In this document: piece after piece, positions 44,824-54,206 of the stretch
How the letters are laid out: each line of letters begins with the position of its first letter
Position numbering within the stretch: the first letter of the stretch is position 1
NCBI RefSeq assembly: GCF_005771495.1
Contig: NZ_VAUW01000008.1
Coordinates: forward strand, 85,991 to 149,990
Length of the DNA: 64,000 bases
Reading direction: 5' to 3'
From: Maribacter sp. ACAM166
Lineage (GTDB): Bacteria > Bacteroidota > Bacteroidia > Flavobacteriales > Flavobacteriaceae
The notes under the pieces: generated by a model
Database searches by the model: none
Seen by the model: only the letters and a program-made list of their open reading frames with translations
What the model was told of the DNA's origin: nothing
Program-made: the position numbers and the translations under genes

Positions 44824-46533
44824 TTAGTTGGTAGTGTTCTGTGTCACAGTCGACATGTTTCTTTTCCCATCTTGGTGAACGTTACTGATTCCAGAACCTG
44901 CACCATACTGTGTAACAGTCGACATGTTTCTTCTGCCAATTTGTACACCAGTACTTATATGAGCACCTACGGCTTGGTCTACCTTAGAGTAATTTCCTGT
45001 TCCATTTTGAGTTACATAAGCCTTTGAACCATTACCTCTTTGCTTAACTCTACTTCTATTCTTATCTCCATTCTGAGATACCTCTGAAAGTAGGTTCTCA
45101 CCTTTTTGGTTAACCCAACTCTTATTCTCTTCACCGTCTTGCTTAACAATGATTTCATTGTCTTCACCAGCTTGAGAAATAGAACTGTAGTTTTCTTCAC
45201 CCAATTGCTCAAGAAAGATTTCGTTCTCTTCGCCGTCTTGGTCGATTTCACTCTCGTTCTCTTCGCCTATTTGCACAACATCGATATAGTTCTCTTGGCC
45301 GTCTTGGTCGATTTCACTCTCGTTCTCTTCACCGTCTTGGTAAACATCGATATAGTTCTCTTCGCCGTCTTGGTCAATTTCACTCTCGTTCTCTTCGTCA
45401 AATTGCGTAACAACTATTTCGTTCTCTTCGCCGTCTTGGTCGATTTCACTCTCGTTCTCTTCACCGTCTTGGTAAACATCGATATAGTTCTCTTCGCCGT
45501 CTTGGTCAATTTCACTCTCGTTCTCTTCGTCAAATTGCGTAACAACTATTTCGTTCTCTTCGCCGTCTTGGTCGATTTCACTCTCGTTCTCTTCACCGTC
45601 TTGGTAAACATCGATATAGTTCTCTTCGCCGTCTTGGTCAATTTCACTCTCGTTCTCTTCGTCAAATTGCGTAACAACTATTTCGTTCTCTTCGCCGTCT
45701 TGGTCGATTTCACTCTCGTTCTCTTCACCGTCTTGGTAAACATCGATATAGTTCTCTTCGCCGTTTTGGTCGATTTCACTCTCGTTCTCTTCACCGTCTT
45801 GGAAAACTCTGATTTTGTTCTCTTCGCCGTCTTGGTCGATTTCACTCTCGTTCTCTTCACCGTCTTGGAAAACTCTGATTTTGTTCTCTTCGCCGTCTTG
45901 GTCGATTTCACTCTTGTTCTCTTCACCGTCTTGGAAAACTCTGATTTTGTTCTCTTCGCCGTCTTGGTCGATTTCACTCTCGTTCTCTTCACCGTCTTGG
46001 AAAACTCTGATTTTGTTCTCTTCGCCGTCTTGGTCGATTTCACTCTTGTTCTCTTCACCGTCTTGGAAAACTCTGATTTTGTTCTCTTCGCCGTTTTGGT
46101 CGATTTCACTCTCGTTCTCTTCACCGTCTTGGAAAACTCTGATTTTGTTCTCTTCGCCGTCTTGGTCGATTATACTACTGTTACCAGCTATTTTAAGTGT
46201 TGTTTCATCTACCTCAAGCACATTGGCTTCAGACCTTTGATTGACATTAATCTTGTTGTTTTTACCTACCTGGTCTATATCAGAATAGTTTTCAACCCCC
46301 TTTTGAGTGGTCGTTGACTTTAAATTCTTTTTCCCTGTTTGTTGATCAACATCAGAAGTGTTGTAATCCCCATTTTGCCCAACGATGGAAATGAGTCCCT
46401 TTTTACCTTCTTGAACAACAGTTGAAGAGTTATCATTCCCCTTCTGATCTACTTTTGATTTGGTACCGGGGTCTTGAGCGAAAACCATGGTACTTAACAA
46501 TAGCGCCGAGACGCCTAAAACTACTTTTTTCAT
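44824..46533 (-). CDS. Giant, highly acidic CsgA-like curlin repeat protein
   Basis: 569 residues, signal peptide ending MVFAQ. The whole mature chain is built of 11-residue curlin half-repeats, Q-x-G-x-x-N-x5. Residues 124-255 are six copies of a 22-residue unit (QDGEENKIRVF plus QDGEENESEID). Residues 256-387 are three copies of a 44-residue unit with YIDVY and EIVVTQFDEEN. The ends carry diverged, less acidic repeats (SxVxQxGxxN). In E. coli the G-x-x-N turn is neutral; here it is mostly DGEEN. This should be the main amyloid subunit, secreted by CsgEFG. Confidence 0.92.
   Translation of the reverse strand: MKKVVLGVSALLLSTMVFAQDPGTKSKVDQKGNDNSSTVVQEGKKGLISIVGQNGDYNTSDVDQQTGKKNLKSTTTQKGVENYSDIDQVGKNNKINVNQRSEANVLEVDETTLKIAGNSSIIDQDGEENKIRVFQDGEENESEIDQNGEENKIRVFQDGEENKSEIDQDGEENKIRVFQDGEENESEIDQDGEENKIRVFQDGEENKSEIDQDGEENKIRVFQDGEENESEIDQDGEENKIRVFQDGEENESEIDQNGEENYIDVYQDGEENESEIDQDGEENEIVVTQFDEENESEIDQDGEENYIDVYQDGEENESEIDQDGEENEIVVTQFDEENESEIDQDGEENYIDVYQDGEENESEIDQDGEENEIVVTQFDEENESEIDQDGEENYIDVYQDGEENESEIDQDGQENYIDVVQIGEENESEIDQDGEENEIFLEQLGEENYSSISQAGEDNEIIVKQDGEENKSWVNQKGENLLSEVSQNGDKNRSRVKQRGNGSKAYVTQNGTGNYSKVDQAVGAHISTGVQIGRRNMSTVTQYGAGSGISNVHQDGKRNMSTVTQNTTN
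45372..46164. repeat. Tandem DNA repeats inside the curlin gene (66-bp x6, then 132-bp x3)
   Basis: Six nearly identical 66-bp units occupy 45768-46164, and three nearly identical 132-bp units occupy 45372-45768. More diverged units continue to about 45130. Copies differ by a few bases (E/K and D/N codons), so they arose by recent duplication. Copy number may vary by recombination. Confidence 0.9.
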
Positions 46534-47269
46534 AATATATAATGTTTACTGGTTAAAATACAATTTTGACCATCAGCTAAACAGTAGTTTACGTACACGG
46601 CTATTTTTCAATAACGTCTACATTTAAACACCACTATAATATAAGTAGGAATTCATTTTTTTACCTCAAGGTCGTAGCAAATAAACAGCGCAGTACTTTG
46701 CGAAAAGCGCATCTGAACTATTAAATTCTACACCATCATTACGTATTTCTCAACTAATGATCCGCCATAAAATACGTTCTAACATGTAACCCAAATAACG
46801 AAACGTTATAGAGCTAACAGCACTACTTAAGGTTTAAAAATAATAGTTTGTTGAATGTTAAAATGAGAAGTCAGGGAACTTTATCATAGTAAGGAAATTC
46901 AAAAAACAGTAACTAACAAAACAAAATTTTAATAAGTATCAACCAAAGTTTAGAGGGTCGATTTGTTTAACTTTCATTTTTATGTAGCGAATAAAAAACT
47001 ATGAACCGGCACGCTTTTTAAGCTTTAAAACTTAATTACTATGTCAACTATTTTAGTCTTTTTATTCTCTATCAAAGATGTCTTTATTCAAGTTGTATCG
47101 CTATACTTTTTAGATGTCTGACGCTTTTATCGGTTAAAATACAACATGCTAAATATTATATATAAAAAGCTACCAATAAATAAACGGTTTAAGAATACAG
47201 CATATAGCACTAAAACAAAATACAATCATAGCCAACTACAAATATTCGACTTATATCCCGACAGGTGTA
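46534..47269. other. 736-bp intergenic region upstream of the curli operon
   Basis: No coding frame or RNA gene that I can support. It must hold the curli promoter (leftward) and the end of the glutamine synthetase III transcript. I see no clear TAnnTTTG element or terminator hairpin. Its length suggests a long leader or multi-site regulation, as in other curli systems. Confidence 0.5.
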
Positions 47270-49468
47270 TTACCAAATAAACAATAGTTCGCTATATTTT
47301 GTAAGGGGCCATAACTGGTTATCCATTAATTTCTCAAGCTTATCACTATGAAGTCGTATATCTGCAAAATAAGGCTTCACATTATTACAGTATGCTTCCG
47401 CCTTCTTTTTAGTGTCTTTTAATGCGTTTGCTTTTTTACGCGCATCTACCATCGAATCAACCAATTTCTTTATGCTTACCAAATGTTCGGCAATTTCTTC
47501 TATCATAGTCAATTGACCTTCTGAGAATTTTTTATGGGCAGCACCATATATTTCTTTTAGGCCAGAAACATTTTTAATCAATGTATTTTGATATGCCACA
47601 GCCGCAGGAATAATATAGCCATAAACCAATTCATTATAGACCCTACCTTCTATTTGCGTATGCATAATGTAGTTCTCTAAATCTACTTCTTGCCGTGCAC
47701 GAACCTCAATTTCGCTCATAACCTTCATAGATTGAAAAAGAGCTAAACTTTCTTTTGATGTCAATACTTCAAGGGCTTCGGGTGTATTTCTATGATTACT
47801 TAATTTTCTACGCTTAGCCTCAGCCTCCCACTCTTTACTATACCCATCGCCATCAAATCGAATTCGTTTTGAGCTTTTTATATATTCTCGAAGCACATTA
47901 AATACGGCTTCATCTTTCTTCAAAGCTTTCTTATCAATCAATGCATCCACTTCCTTTTTAAATTCCTTTAGCTGTTTCGCAACTATGGTATTTAATATAG
48001 TCATAGGCTTGGCACAGTTTGTTTTTGCCCCTACTCCACGCATCTCAAATTTGTTTCCAGTAAAAGCAAAAGGTGATGTTCTATTACGATCAGTATTATC
48101 CATAAGAATTTCAGGAATCTTACCAACAACATTTAATTTTAGTTCAGTTTTCTCCTCTGGTGATAATTTACCTTTCGACACACCTTCAAGCTCATCTAAA
48201 ACATTACTTAATTGTTTCCCAATAAAAATGGAAAAAATGGCCGGTGGAGCTTCATTTGCACCTAAACGATAATCATTACCTGCCGATGCAATTGAAGAAT
48301 TCAAAAGCTCCTCATAGGTGTCAACGGCTTTAATTGTATTTATAAAAAAGGTTAGAAATTGTAAATTTTTCATGGGTGTAGTACCTGGGCTGAGCAGGTT
48401 AACACCTGTATCGGTTGCCAAAGACCAATTATTATGTTTACCCGATCCGTTGATTCCTGCAAATGGTTTTTCATGAAATAACACTGTAAAGTGATGTCGA
48501 TCTGCAATTTTATCCATTACATCCATAAGTAATAGATTATGGTCAATGGCAAGATTTGCCTCCTCATAAACAGGCGCCAATTCAAATTGATTGGGCGCTA
48601 CTTCATTATGTCGTGTTTTTACTGGTATACCCAATTTGGTACATTCTTGTTCCAAATCGATCATAAAACTCAGAACACGACTAGGGATCACCCCGAAATA
48701 ATGATCATCTAATTGTTGACCCTTTGCCGGAGTTTCCCCCACCAACGTTCTACCAGTCATCATAATATCTGGTCTTGAATGCGCAAGGGCTTTATCAAGC
48801 AAAAAATATTCTTGCTCCCAGCCTAAGGTTGCATGTACTTTAGAAACATTCTTATCAAAGTATTTTGCAACTGCTGTTGCGGCATCATCAATAGCACTTA
48901 ATGCTCGTAACAAAGGAGCTTTATTATCCAATGCTTCACCCGTATACGCAACAAAAATAGTAGGAATACACAAGGTAGTACCATATATAAAAGCAGGCGA
49001 TGAAGGATCCCAAGCAGTATACCCTCTTGCCTCAAATGTATTTCTAATACCGCCACTAGGAAAACTAGAAGCATCAGGTTCTTGCTGAACCAACTGCCCA
49101 CCGCCAAATTTTTCTAATGCCGTACCATCTGGTAATAAGTCAAAAAAGGCGTCATGTTTTTCAGCCGTTGATCCTGTTAGGGGCTGAAACCAATGCGTAT
49201 AATGGGTAGCGCCCATGGTAATCGCCCATCCTTTAATAGCTTCGGCAACCTGGTCTGCTATTTTTCGGTCTATTTTAGAACCAGAAACCATAGCACTCTT
49301 TAAGCTTCCTAACGCCTCTTTGGTAAGATATTGCAGCATCTTACTTTCATTAAAAACATTCTTTCCAAATAATTCAGAACGCCTCCCTTTCTCCTTTATA
49401 GCGATACTATTTCTTTTCTGACTTTGAGCGATTGCTGCGAATCTTGATGACATCATAGGTATTTGCAT
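47270..49468 (-). CDS. glnN: Glutamine synthetase type III
   Basis: 732 residues, the length of GSIII. Typical texts: ALEKFGGGQLVQQEPDASSFPSGG, LGWEQEYFLLDKAL (metal Glu), TRHNEVAPNQFELAPVYEEAN, FAGINGSGKHNNWSL and APPAIFSIFIG. Makes glutamine from glutamate, ammonium and ATP. The true start may be the second MM pair (MSSRFAAIAQ), as most GSIII begin near such a text. Divergent from the second GS gene. Confidence 0.95.
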   Translation of the reverse strand: MQIPMMSSRFAAIAQSQKRNSIAIKEKGRRSELFGKNVFNESKMLQYLTKEALGSLKSAMVSGSKIDRKIADQVAEAIKGWAITMGATHYTHWFQPLTGSTAEKHDAFFDLLPDGTALEKFGGGQLVQQEPDASSFPSGGIRNTFEARGYTAWDPSSPAFIYGTTLCIPTIFVAYTGEALDNKAPLLRALSAIDDAATAVAKYFDKNVSKVHATLGWEQEYFLLDKALAHSRPDIMMTGRTLVGETPAKGQQLDDHYFGVIPSRVLSFMIDLEQECTKLGIPVKTRHNEVAPNQFELAPVYEEANLAIDHNLLLMDVMDKIADRHHFTVLFHEKPFAGINGSGKHNNWSLATDTGVNLLSPGTTPMKNLQFLTFFINTIKAVDTYEELLNSSIASAGNDYRLGANEAPPAIFSIFIGKQLSNVLDELEGVSKGKLSPEEKTELKLNVVGKIPEILMDNTDRNRTSPFAFTGNKFEMRGVGAKTNCAKPMTILNTIVAKQLKEFKKEVDALIDKKALKKDEAVFNVLREYIKSSKRIRFDGDGYSKEWEAEAKRRKLSNHRNTPEALEVLTSKESLALFQSMKVMSEIEVRARQEVDLENYIMHTQIEGRVYNELVYGYIIPAAVAYQNTLIKNVSGLKEIYGAAHKKFSEGQLTMIEEIAEHLVSIKKLVDSMVDARKKANALKDTKKKAEAYCNNVKPYFADIRLHSDKLEKLMDNQLWPLTKYSELLFIW

Positions 49469-49511
49469 TATTAATTTATCAAAATTACGTCCAATAAATA
49501 TAAATATGATA

Positions 49512-49610
49512 AAATACCCAACAAAAAATAGGGGTAGATAACAATAAATTTAATTTTTAAAGATTATCCCCCTTAAAAATTCAAACCAAATCATAAAAAA
49601 CATATTTTTG
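49512..49610. promoter_or_regulatory. Shared promoter region of the two glutamine synthetase genes
   Basis: In the 175-base divergent spacer: TACCC (49515-49519) with GGGTA (49532-49536) as an inverted repeat, then AGGGGTAGATAA near 49530 and its partner TTATCCCCCTT near 49565. A -7 element TATTTTTG lies at 49603-49610 for the rightward gene. The GGGGT core recalls the motif before glnK-amt. Confidence 0.4.
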
Positions 49611-49643
49611 TTTGTCTTTTATTAAAAAAACAACGAACATATT

Positions 49644-50660
49644 ATGAGCAAAACAAAATTAGAATACATCTGGTTAGATGGATATTTTCCAACCCAAAAC
49701 ATGAGAAGCAAGACTAAAGTAGTCAATGACTTTGGCGGTAAATTAGAAGATTGCGACATGTGGTCTTTTGACGGAAGTTCAACACGACAAGCTGAAGGTG
49801 GTTCTTCTGACTGTTTGCTTAAACCAGTTGCTATATTTCCAGACCCGGCAAGAAAAGACGGCTTTATAGTAATGACCGAAGTTCTAAATGCAGACGGCAC
49901 TCCGCATTTATCAAATGGAAGAGCAGGTATCGAAGATGAGGATAATGATTTCTGGTTCGGTTTTGAACAAGAATATTTTATAATGGATACTGCTACTGAA
50001 CTTCCTTTAGGTTTCCCAAGAGGTGGATATCCTGCACCACAAGGAATGTATTATTGCTCTGTTGGTGGAAGAAATACACATGGAAGACATATTGTTGAGG
50101 AACATGCTGATCTTTGTATCGAAGCGGGACTTAATTTTGAAGGAATTAACCAAGAAGTTGCTTGTGGACAATGGGAATTTCAATTGTTCGCTAAAGGCGC
50201 TAAATTGGCAGGTGATGAACTATGGGTTGCACGTTACTTGTTAGACAGACTTACTGAATCTTATGGCTACTATATTGATTACCACCCAAAACCTTTAGGT
50301 AAGCATATGGACTGGAACGGTTCTGGTATGCATGCAAACTTCTCAAACACTACGCTAAGAACTTGTGGTGACAAAGCTATATATGAGAAAATTTGTGAAG
50401 CGTTTAGACCCGTTGTTAAAGAACATATGTCCGTTTATGGTGAATTTAACGACCAACGTTTGACCGGACTTCACGAAACTGCTGCCATTACTGACTTTAG
50501 TTTTGGTATTTCCGATAGAGGAGCATCTATTCGTATTCCTATTGCTACCGTTGAGAGTGGATGGAAAGGATGGTTGGAAGACAGAAGACCAGCTTCTAAC
50601 GGCGATCCATACAAAATTGCAGGTAGAATCGTTAAAACGGTTAAATCGGCTAAGATTTAA
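49644..50660 (+). CDS. Glutamine synthetase type II (eukaryote-like)
   Basis: 338 residues, the size of GSII (decameric, eukaryote-like) and not of GSI (about 470). Texts: EYIWLDGYFPTQNMRSKTKVV, MWSFDGSSTRQAEGGSSD, FGFEQEYFIMD (metal Glu), GINQEVACGQWEFQL and MDWNGSGMHANFS. Same reaction as GSIII. Having both suggests different ammonium affinity or regulation, but that is inference. Ends in a strong terminator. Confidence 0.94.
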   Translation: MSKTKLEYIWLDGYFPTQNMRSKTKVVNDFGGKLEDCDMWSFDGSSTRQAEGGSSDCLLKPVAIFPDPARKDGFIVMTEVLNADGTPHLSNGRAGIEDEDNDFWFGFEQEYFIMDTATELPLGFPRGGYPAPQGMYYCSVGGRNTHGRHIVEEHADLCIEAGLNFEGINQEVACGQWEFQLFAKGAKLAGDELWVARYLLDRLTESYGYYIDYHPKPLGKHMDWNGSGMHANFSNTTLRTCGDKAIYEKICEAFRPVVKEHMSVYGEFNDQRLTGLHETAAITDFSFGISDRGASIRIPIATVESGWKGWLEDRRPASNGDPYKIAGRIVKTVKSAKI

Positions 50661-50685
50661 TACCAAATTAATTGTTGATTATACT

Positions 50686-50717
50686 AAAAACGCCTTGGAC
50701 TATTCTAGGGCGTTTTT
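50686..50717 (+). terminator. Terminator of glutamine synthetase II
   Basis: AAAAACGCC and GGGCGTTTTT stem with a T run; the arms also serve the convergent antiporter gene. Confidence 0.8.
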
Positions 50718-50748
50718 TTATTTTAAACGATTAGATTGATACTCAACA

Positions 50749-51687
50749 CTAACCTATAGTAATATAAATAAACGCTAAATACAACCCTAACAAAACAATA
50801 CCATCCCGCCAGCCTAATCGCAACCCTTTTGGTATAAACACCAACGGAAGAATTAGAAAGGAAATACCTAGCATCCAAAAGATATCATTCGTAAGTAGCC
50901 CTTGATCTACCACCGTTATAGGTGTTATAATTGAGGTTATACCCAAAACAGCGAGAAGATTAAAAATATTGGACCCAATTAAATTACCTAAGGAAATAGC
51001 TTTTTCCTTTTTTAATATAGCAATGACAGAAGCTGCCAATTCTGGAATACTAGTGCCAACTGAGACAATTGTGACGGCTATAATACGTTCACTTACGCCA
51101 AAAACGGTAGCCATTCCAACAGCTCCATTAATCAACAATTCAGACCCACCCCATAAAGCAGCTCCCCCAATACCTAAAAACAAAACAGTCTGGTATAACG
51201 GTAATGCAGGGGTAACCTCTTCATTTTCATCAACTACAGCTTTCTTTTGAAATTTCAGCAAATAAACTAGAAAGAGAAAAAGACAGGTAACCATGATAAT
51301 GCCCTCATATTGTTGTATTTCACCATCAAAATAAATAAAGAAGAAAAATAGTAACGAAGCCAACATCATAACTGGCCAATCAGTCGAATAGAAATTTCTG
51401 TTTACGTCTATCGGACTCAACAAAATGGTGATAGCCAATACCAACCCTAAATTGGCAATATTTGACCCAACCACATTACCTAATGCCAAATCTGGGAAAC
51501 CATCTAAAGCTGCATTAATGCTAACAATCAATTCAGGAGCTGAAGTAGCGAATGACACTACTGTCATACCGATGACAATTTTTGGGATATTTAATTTTAG
51601 GGATAGATCTACCGCAGCTTTGAGCAGCCAATGACCACCAGCTATTAACAGTACAAGGCCGGCAACAATAAAAAGAAAGTTCTGCAT
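50749..51687 (-). CDS. Calcium/sodium antiporter (CaCA family, YrbG-like)
   Basis: 312 residues, ten hydrophobic segments. The two alpha-repeat ion-binding motifs are visible: SFATSAPELIVSINAALDG...LGNVVGSNIANLG in the first half, and SVGTSIPELAASVIAILKKEKAISLGNLIGSNIFNLLAVLG in the second (quoted in parts). Exchanges Ca2+ for Na+ or H+ across the inner membrane. Single gene, convergent with the GSII gene. Confidence 0.92.
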   Translation of the reverse strand: MQNFLFIVAGLVLLIAGGHWLLKAAVDLSLKLNIPKIVIGMTVVSFATSAPELIVSINAALDGFPDLALGNVVGSNIANLGLVLAITILLSPIDVNRNFYSTDWPVMMLASLLFFFFIYFDGEIQQYEGIIMVTCLFLFLVYLLKFQKKAVVDENEEVTPALPLYQTVLFLGIGGAALWGGSELLINGAVGMATVFGVSERIIAVTIVSVGTSIPELAASVIAILKKEKAISLGNLIGSNIFNLLAVLGITSIITPITVVDQGLLTNDIFWMLGISFLILPLVFIPKGLRLGWRDGIVLLGLYLAFIYITIG

Positions 51688-51753
51688 GGAAGGAATTTAT
51701 ACAAATATAAATAGAAGAAGTCTGATTGCATTCATCTATTGAAACAATAGAAA

Positions 51754-51826
51754 AACTATAAAAATAGTTAAATAACTATACCTATAGTTTCATAACTACA
51801 AAATTAGTTTACATTAGTGAAACTAA
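51754..51826 (+). promoter_or_regulatory. Operator array for the BlaI-like repressor
   Basis: Three 16-bp inverted repeats: AACTATAAAAATAGTT (51754), AACTATACCTATAGTT (51774) and AACTACAAAATTAGTT (51794). They begin exactly 20 bp apart, so they lie on the same face of the helix. A fourth, inverted-type element TTAGT-GAA-ACTAA follows at 51814. Form ACTATAnnTATAGT fits BlaI/MecI/CopY operators (ACTACAnnTGTAGT type). They end 9 bases before the repressor ATG, so the repressor should control its own operon. Confidence 0.85.
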
Positions 51827-51834
51827 AATAACTC

Positions 51835-52194
51835 ATGGAAAAACTAACCAATAAGGAAGAGGAAATAATGAAAATTCTTTGGCGCCTAGAGAAAGCCTTT
51901 GTCAAAGAAATAATGGAAGAGATTTCTGAGAACAAACCACACTACAACACCCTATCGACCATTGTGCGTAATTTAGAAGAAAAGAAATTTGTCGGGTTTA
52001 CCGCTTACGGAAAAACACATCAATATTTTCCTTTGGTAACCAATGAAAGCTATTATAAAGCCTATGTAAATGAAGATATGGTAGGTTATTTTGATAATTC
52101 GTATAAAAATTTAGTATCGTTTTTTGCCAAAGAAGAGAAAATATCGGTAACAGAGCTCAAAGAAATAATAACCCTAATTGAAAACGGTAAATAG
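51835..52194 (+). CDS. BlaI/MecI/CopY-family repressor
   Basis: 119 residues. Winged helix: LTNKEEEIMKILWRLEKAFVKEI and HYNTLSTIVRNLEEKKFV (recognition helix). The C-terminal dimerisation helices follow. The family protein is cleaved by a membrane metallopeptidase on signal. Its stop codon directly touches the start of the M56 gene (TAG then ATG), so the two are translationally coupled. Confidence 0.92.
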   Translation: MEKLTNKEEEIMKILWRLEKAFVKEIMEEISENKPHYNTLSTIVRNLEEKKFVGFTAYGKTHQYFPLVTNESYYKAYVNEDMVGYFDNSYKNLVSFFAKEEKISVTELKEIITLIENGK

Positions 52195-53679
52195 ATGGAA
52201 GTAACCTGTTATTATTTATTAAAATCGAGTTTTTTACTATTCCTTTTTTTTGGTTGTTACCAGCTATTTCTTAGAAAGGAAACCTTGTTTTATTTTAATA
52301 GATTGTTTCTTCTAGGTGGCCTTGTACTATCTGCCACGTTGCCCTTACTTTATAGCACTAAAACAATAGCAATACCCGTAGTGCAATTACAACAAACTAC
52401 TCAGGCAGCAACTACTATTACAAACGAAGGGGTAAATATGCTAATGACTCCTTATGCACTATACATTATACTCTACACCATCGGCGCAATCATTTTATTT
52501 ATTAAATTATTTAAGCAAGGTGCGCAACTAAAGAGAGTTATAAACAAGGGTCAACGTTTAAAACTACACGCCAACGTTCATATACAAACTAAAGATAAGA
52601 TTCAACCCTTTTCTTTTTTCAACACCATTGTTTATAATCCTCAAAATCACACGAAAAATGAGTTAGTAGCCATATTGGCGCATGAAGAAGTGCATGCTTC
52701 TCAATTACACTCATTCGACATTTTGCTTATGGAAGTTTTTTTAGCCTTGCAATGGTTTAATCCTATTGTGTGGTTGTACCGAATTGCAATTAAACAAAAT
52801 TTAGAATTTCTAGCCGATACCGAAAATCATCAAATCAAAAGAAATAAGAAAGCATATCACTATGTGTTACTGCGACAGGCGGTAAGAAATCACCATATAT
52901 CAATTGTAAATCCATTTTTTAATTCATTCATCAAAAAACGAATCGTTATGATCAATCAACATCAATCGCACAAGTCAAAGGCATTAAAAAGTTTAATACT
53001 TGTGCCCCTATTGGCCTTTTTCTTATTGAGTTTCAATGTAAAGAAAGTTTATAGGGTTACCACTACAGAACAATCCATCGATACCGCTACTACAATTGAG
53101 CTACTTATTGATAAAAATACTACCGATCAGCAATTACTTAAAATTAAAACAGACCTCGTTAAAGAAAACTTTGACTTCTCTTATACCACGGTGAGAAATA
53201 AGGCCGGAGAACTAAAAAATATTTCTTTACATATTGCAGGTGGAACTAAAAAATCGGGTGAGGTAAGTAGTAGATTCAATTCAGCATCTGACAATGATAC
53301 TATTGACCCAACCTACATTTTAATAGACACTGCAAAGAATAGTATTTCAATTGCTACTGCTGAAGTGAGCAACGAGAGGTCAAAAATCAGAAAAGTGACA
53401 TCTAGCAACAACAAACAAGTAGTAATTAGCACTTCACCCTTTGAGGAGCATGACATTCAAATCTTGGAAGAAGAAGGGAGTGGATTTATGTTTGTAGACT
53501 ATGATGGAGAACAAGAACCTCTAATTTATGTTGATGGGAAAATAAGTGATTCTAAAACCATTAAAAAAATAGACCCCAACTTGATTGCATCACTTCATGT
53601 TTTAAAAGGAGAAGCTGCACTCAAAAAATATGGTGAAAAAGCAAAATACGGTGTCGTAGAAATTACTACCAAGAACTAA
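52195..53679 (+). CDS. M56-family membrane metallopeptidase (BlaR1-like) with a TonB-plug-like tail
   Basis: 494 residues. Four membrane helices in the first 280 residues surround the zinc motif HEEVH (AILAHEEVHASQLHSFD) with the third ligand in ENLEFLADTENH-like text. A large C-terminal sensor part (about 290-494) ends with PLIYVDGKISDSKTIKKI...ASLHVLKGEAALKKYG and GVVEITTK, which is the pattern of a TonB-receptor plug. No penicillin-binding Sxx K domain is seen. Senses a signal and inactivates the repressor; the inducer is unknown. Confidence 0.9.
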   Translation: MEVTCYYLLKSSFLLFLFFGCYQLFLRKETLFYFNRLFLLGGLVLSATLPLLYSTKTIAIPVVQLQQTTQAATTITNEGVNMLMTPYALYIILYTIGAIILFIKLFKQGAQLKRVINKGQRLKLHANVHIQTKDKIQPFSFFNTIVYNPQNHTKNELVAILAHEEVHASQLHSFDILLMEVFLALQWFNPIVWLYRIAIKQNLEFLADTENHQIKRNKKAYHYVLLRQAVRNHHISIVNPFFNSFIKKRIVMINQHQSHKSKALKSLILVPLLAFFLLSFNVKKVYRVTTTEQSIDTATTIELLIDKNTTDQQLLKIKTDLVKENFDFSYTTVRNKAGELKNISLHIAGGTKKSGEVSSRFNSASDNDTIDPTYILIDTAKNSISIATAEVSNERSKIRKVTSSNNKQVVISTSPFEEHDIQILEEEGSGFMFVDYDGEQEPLIYVDGKISDSKTIKKIDPNLIASLHVLKGEAALKKYGEKAKYGVVEITTKN

Positions 53680-54050
53680 CTTTTTATAAAGCTACTACAG
53701 ACAAAATATTTGAAAGACTGATATCACAAAAACATCGGTCTTTTCAGATACATCTAATGAAACGCCCATTTCAGCCTTTTCTAGTCATGTATATCCCCTT
53801 GGTTGAACAAAATTCATCAAATAAAGACGTTCATTTATTACAAATTTAAATGAAATAGTAAAATACACTATACATACGAAACTAAATCGTAGAGACTAAA
53901 TTATATAATAAAACCATAACCATTAAATCAATTACAAATCAGCAGCTAGTTTCATTAAATTAACAAAATTACCTTGCAATAGATAGTAGGCTATAATATC
54001 TTACCTAGACCTTTATATGAATATCAAGTTCAACCCACTAAAAAAACGTC

Positions 54051-54116
54051 ATGATAGCATTAATAAAACTATTCATAGTACTAATTTTAACCATAATCAT
54101 AACATTAGGATTTTAA
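54051..54116 (+). CDS. Candidate 21-residue hydrophobic micropeptide
   Basis: ATG-to-TAA, almost entirely Ile/Leu/Val/Thr (MIALIKLFIVLILTIIITLG), a possible single membrane helix. It lies in the otherwise empty gap 53680-54206, which shows no other gene or structure. With an A/T-rich background, chance is likely. Confidence 0.2.
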   Translation: MIALIKLFIVLILTIIITLGF

Positions 54117-54206
54117 TAACGCCAACATTCACACGTGTAGTGTAACGAGGTATAGCCATCTGCTCAAACGCATCTTAATTTATGTACTTTTACTTAAATT
54201 ACTACC

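Noticed and set aside
45678..46124. Lys/Thr/Arg-rich repeat frame on the same strand as the curlin gene
   Set aside because: An out-of-frame reading of the same 66-bp units, with no start signal.
45106..46317. Long open frame of 403 codons antisense to the curlin gene, with repeated VLVDFTLVLF text
   Set aside because: It exists only because the tandem repeat has no stop in this frame. The sense frame has signal peptide, curlin motif and operon context.
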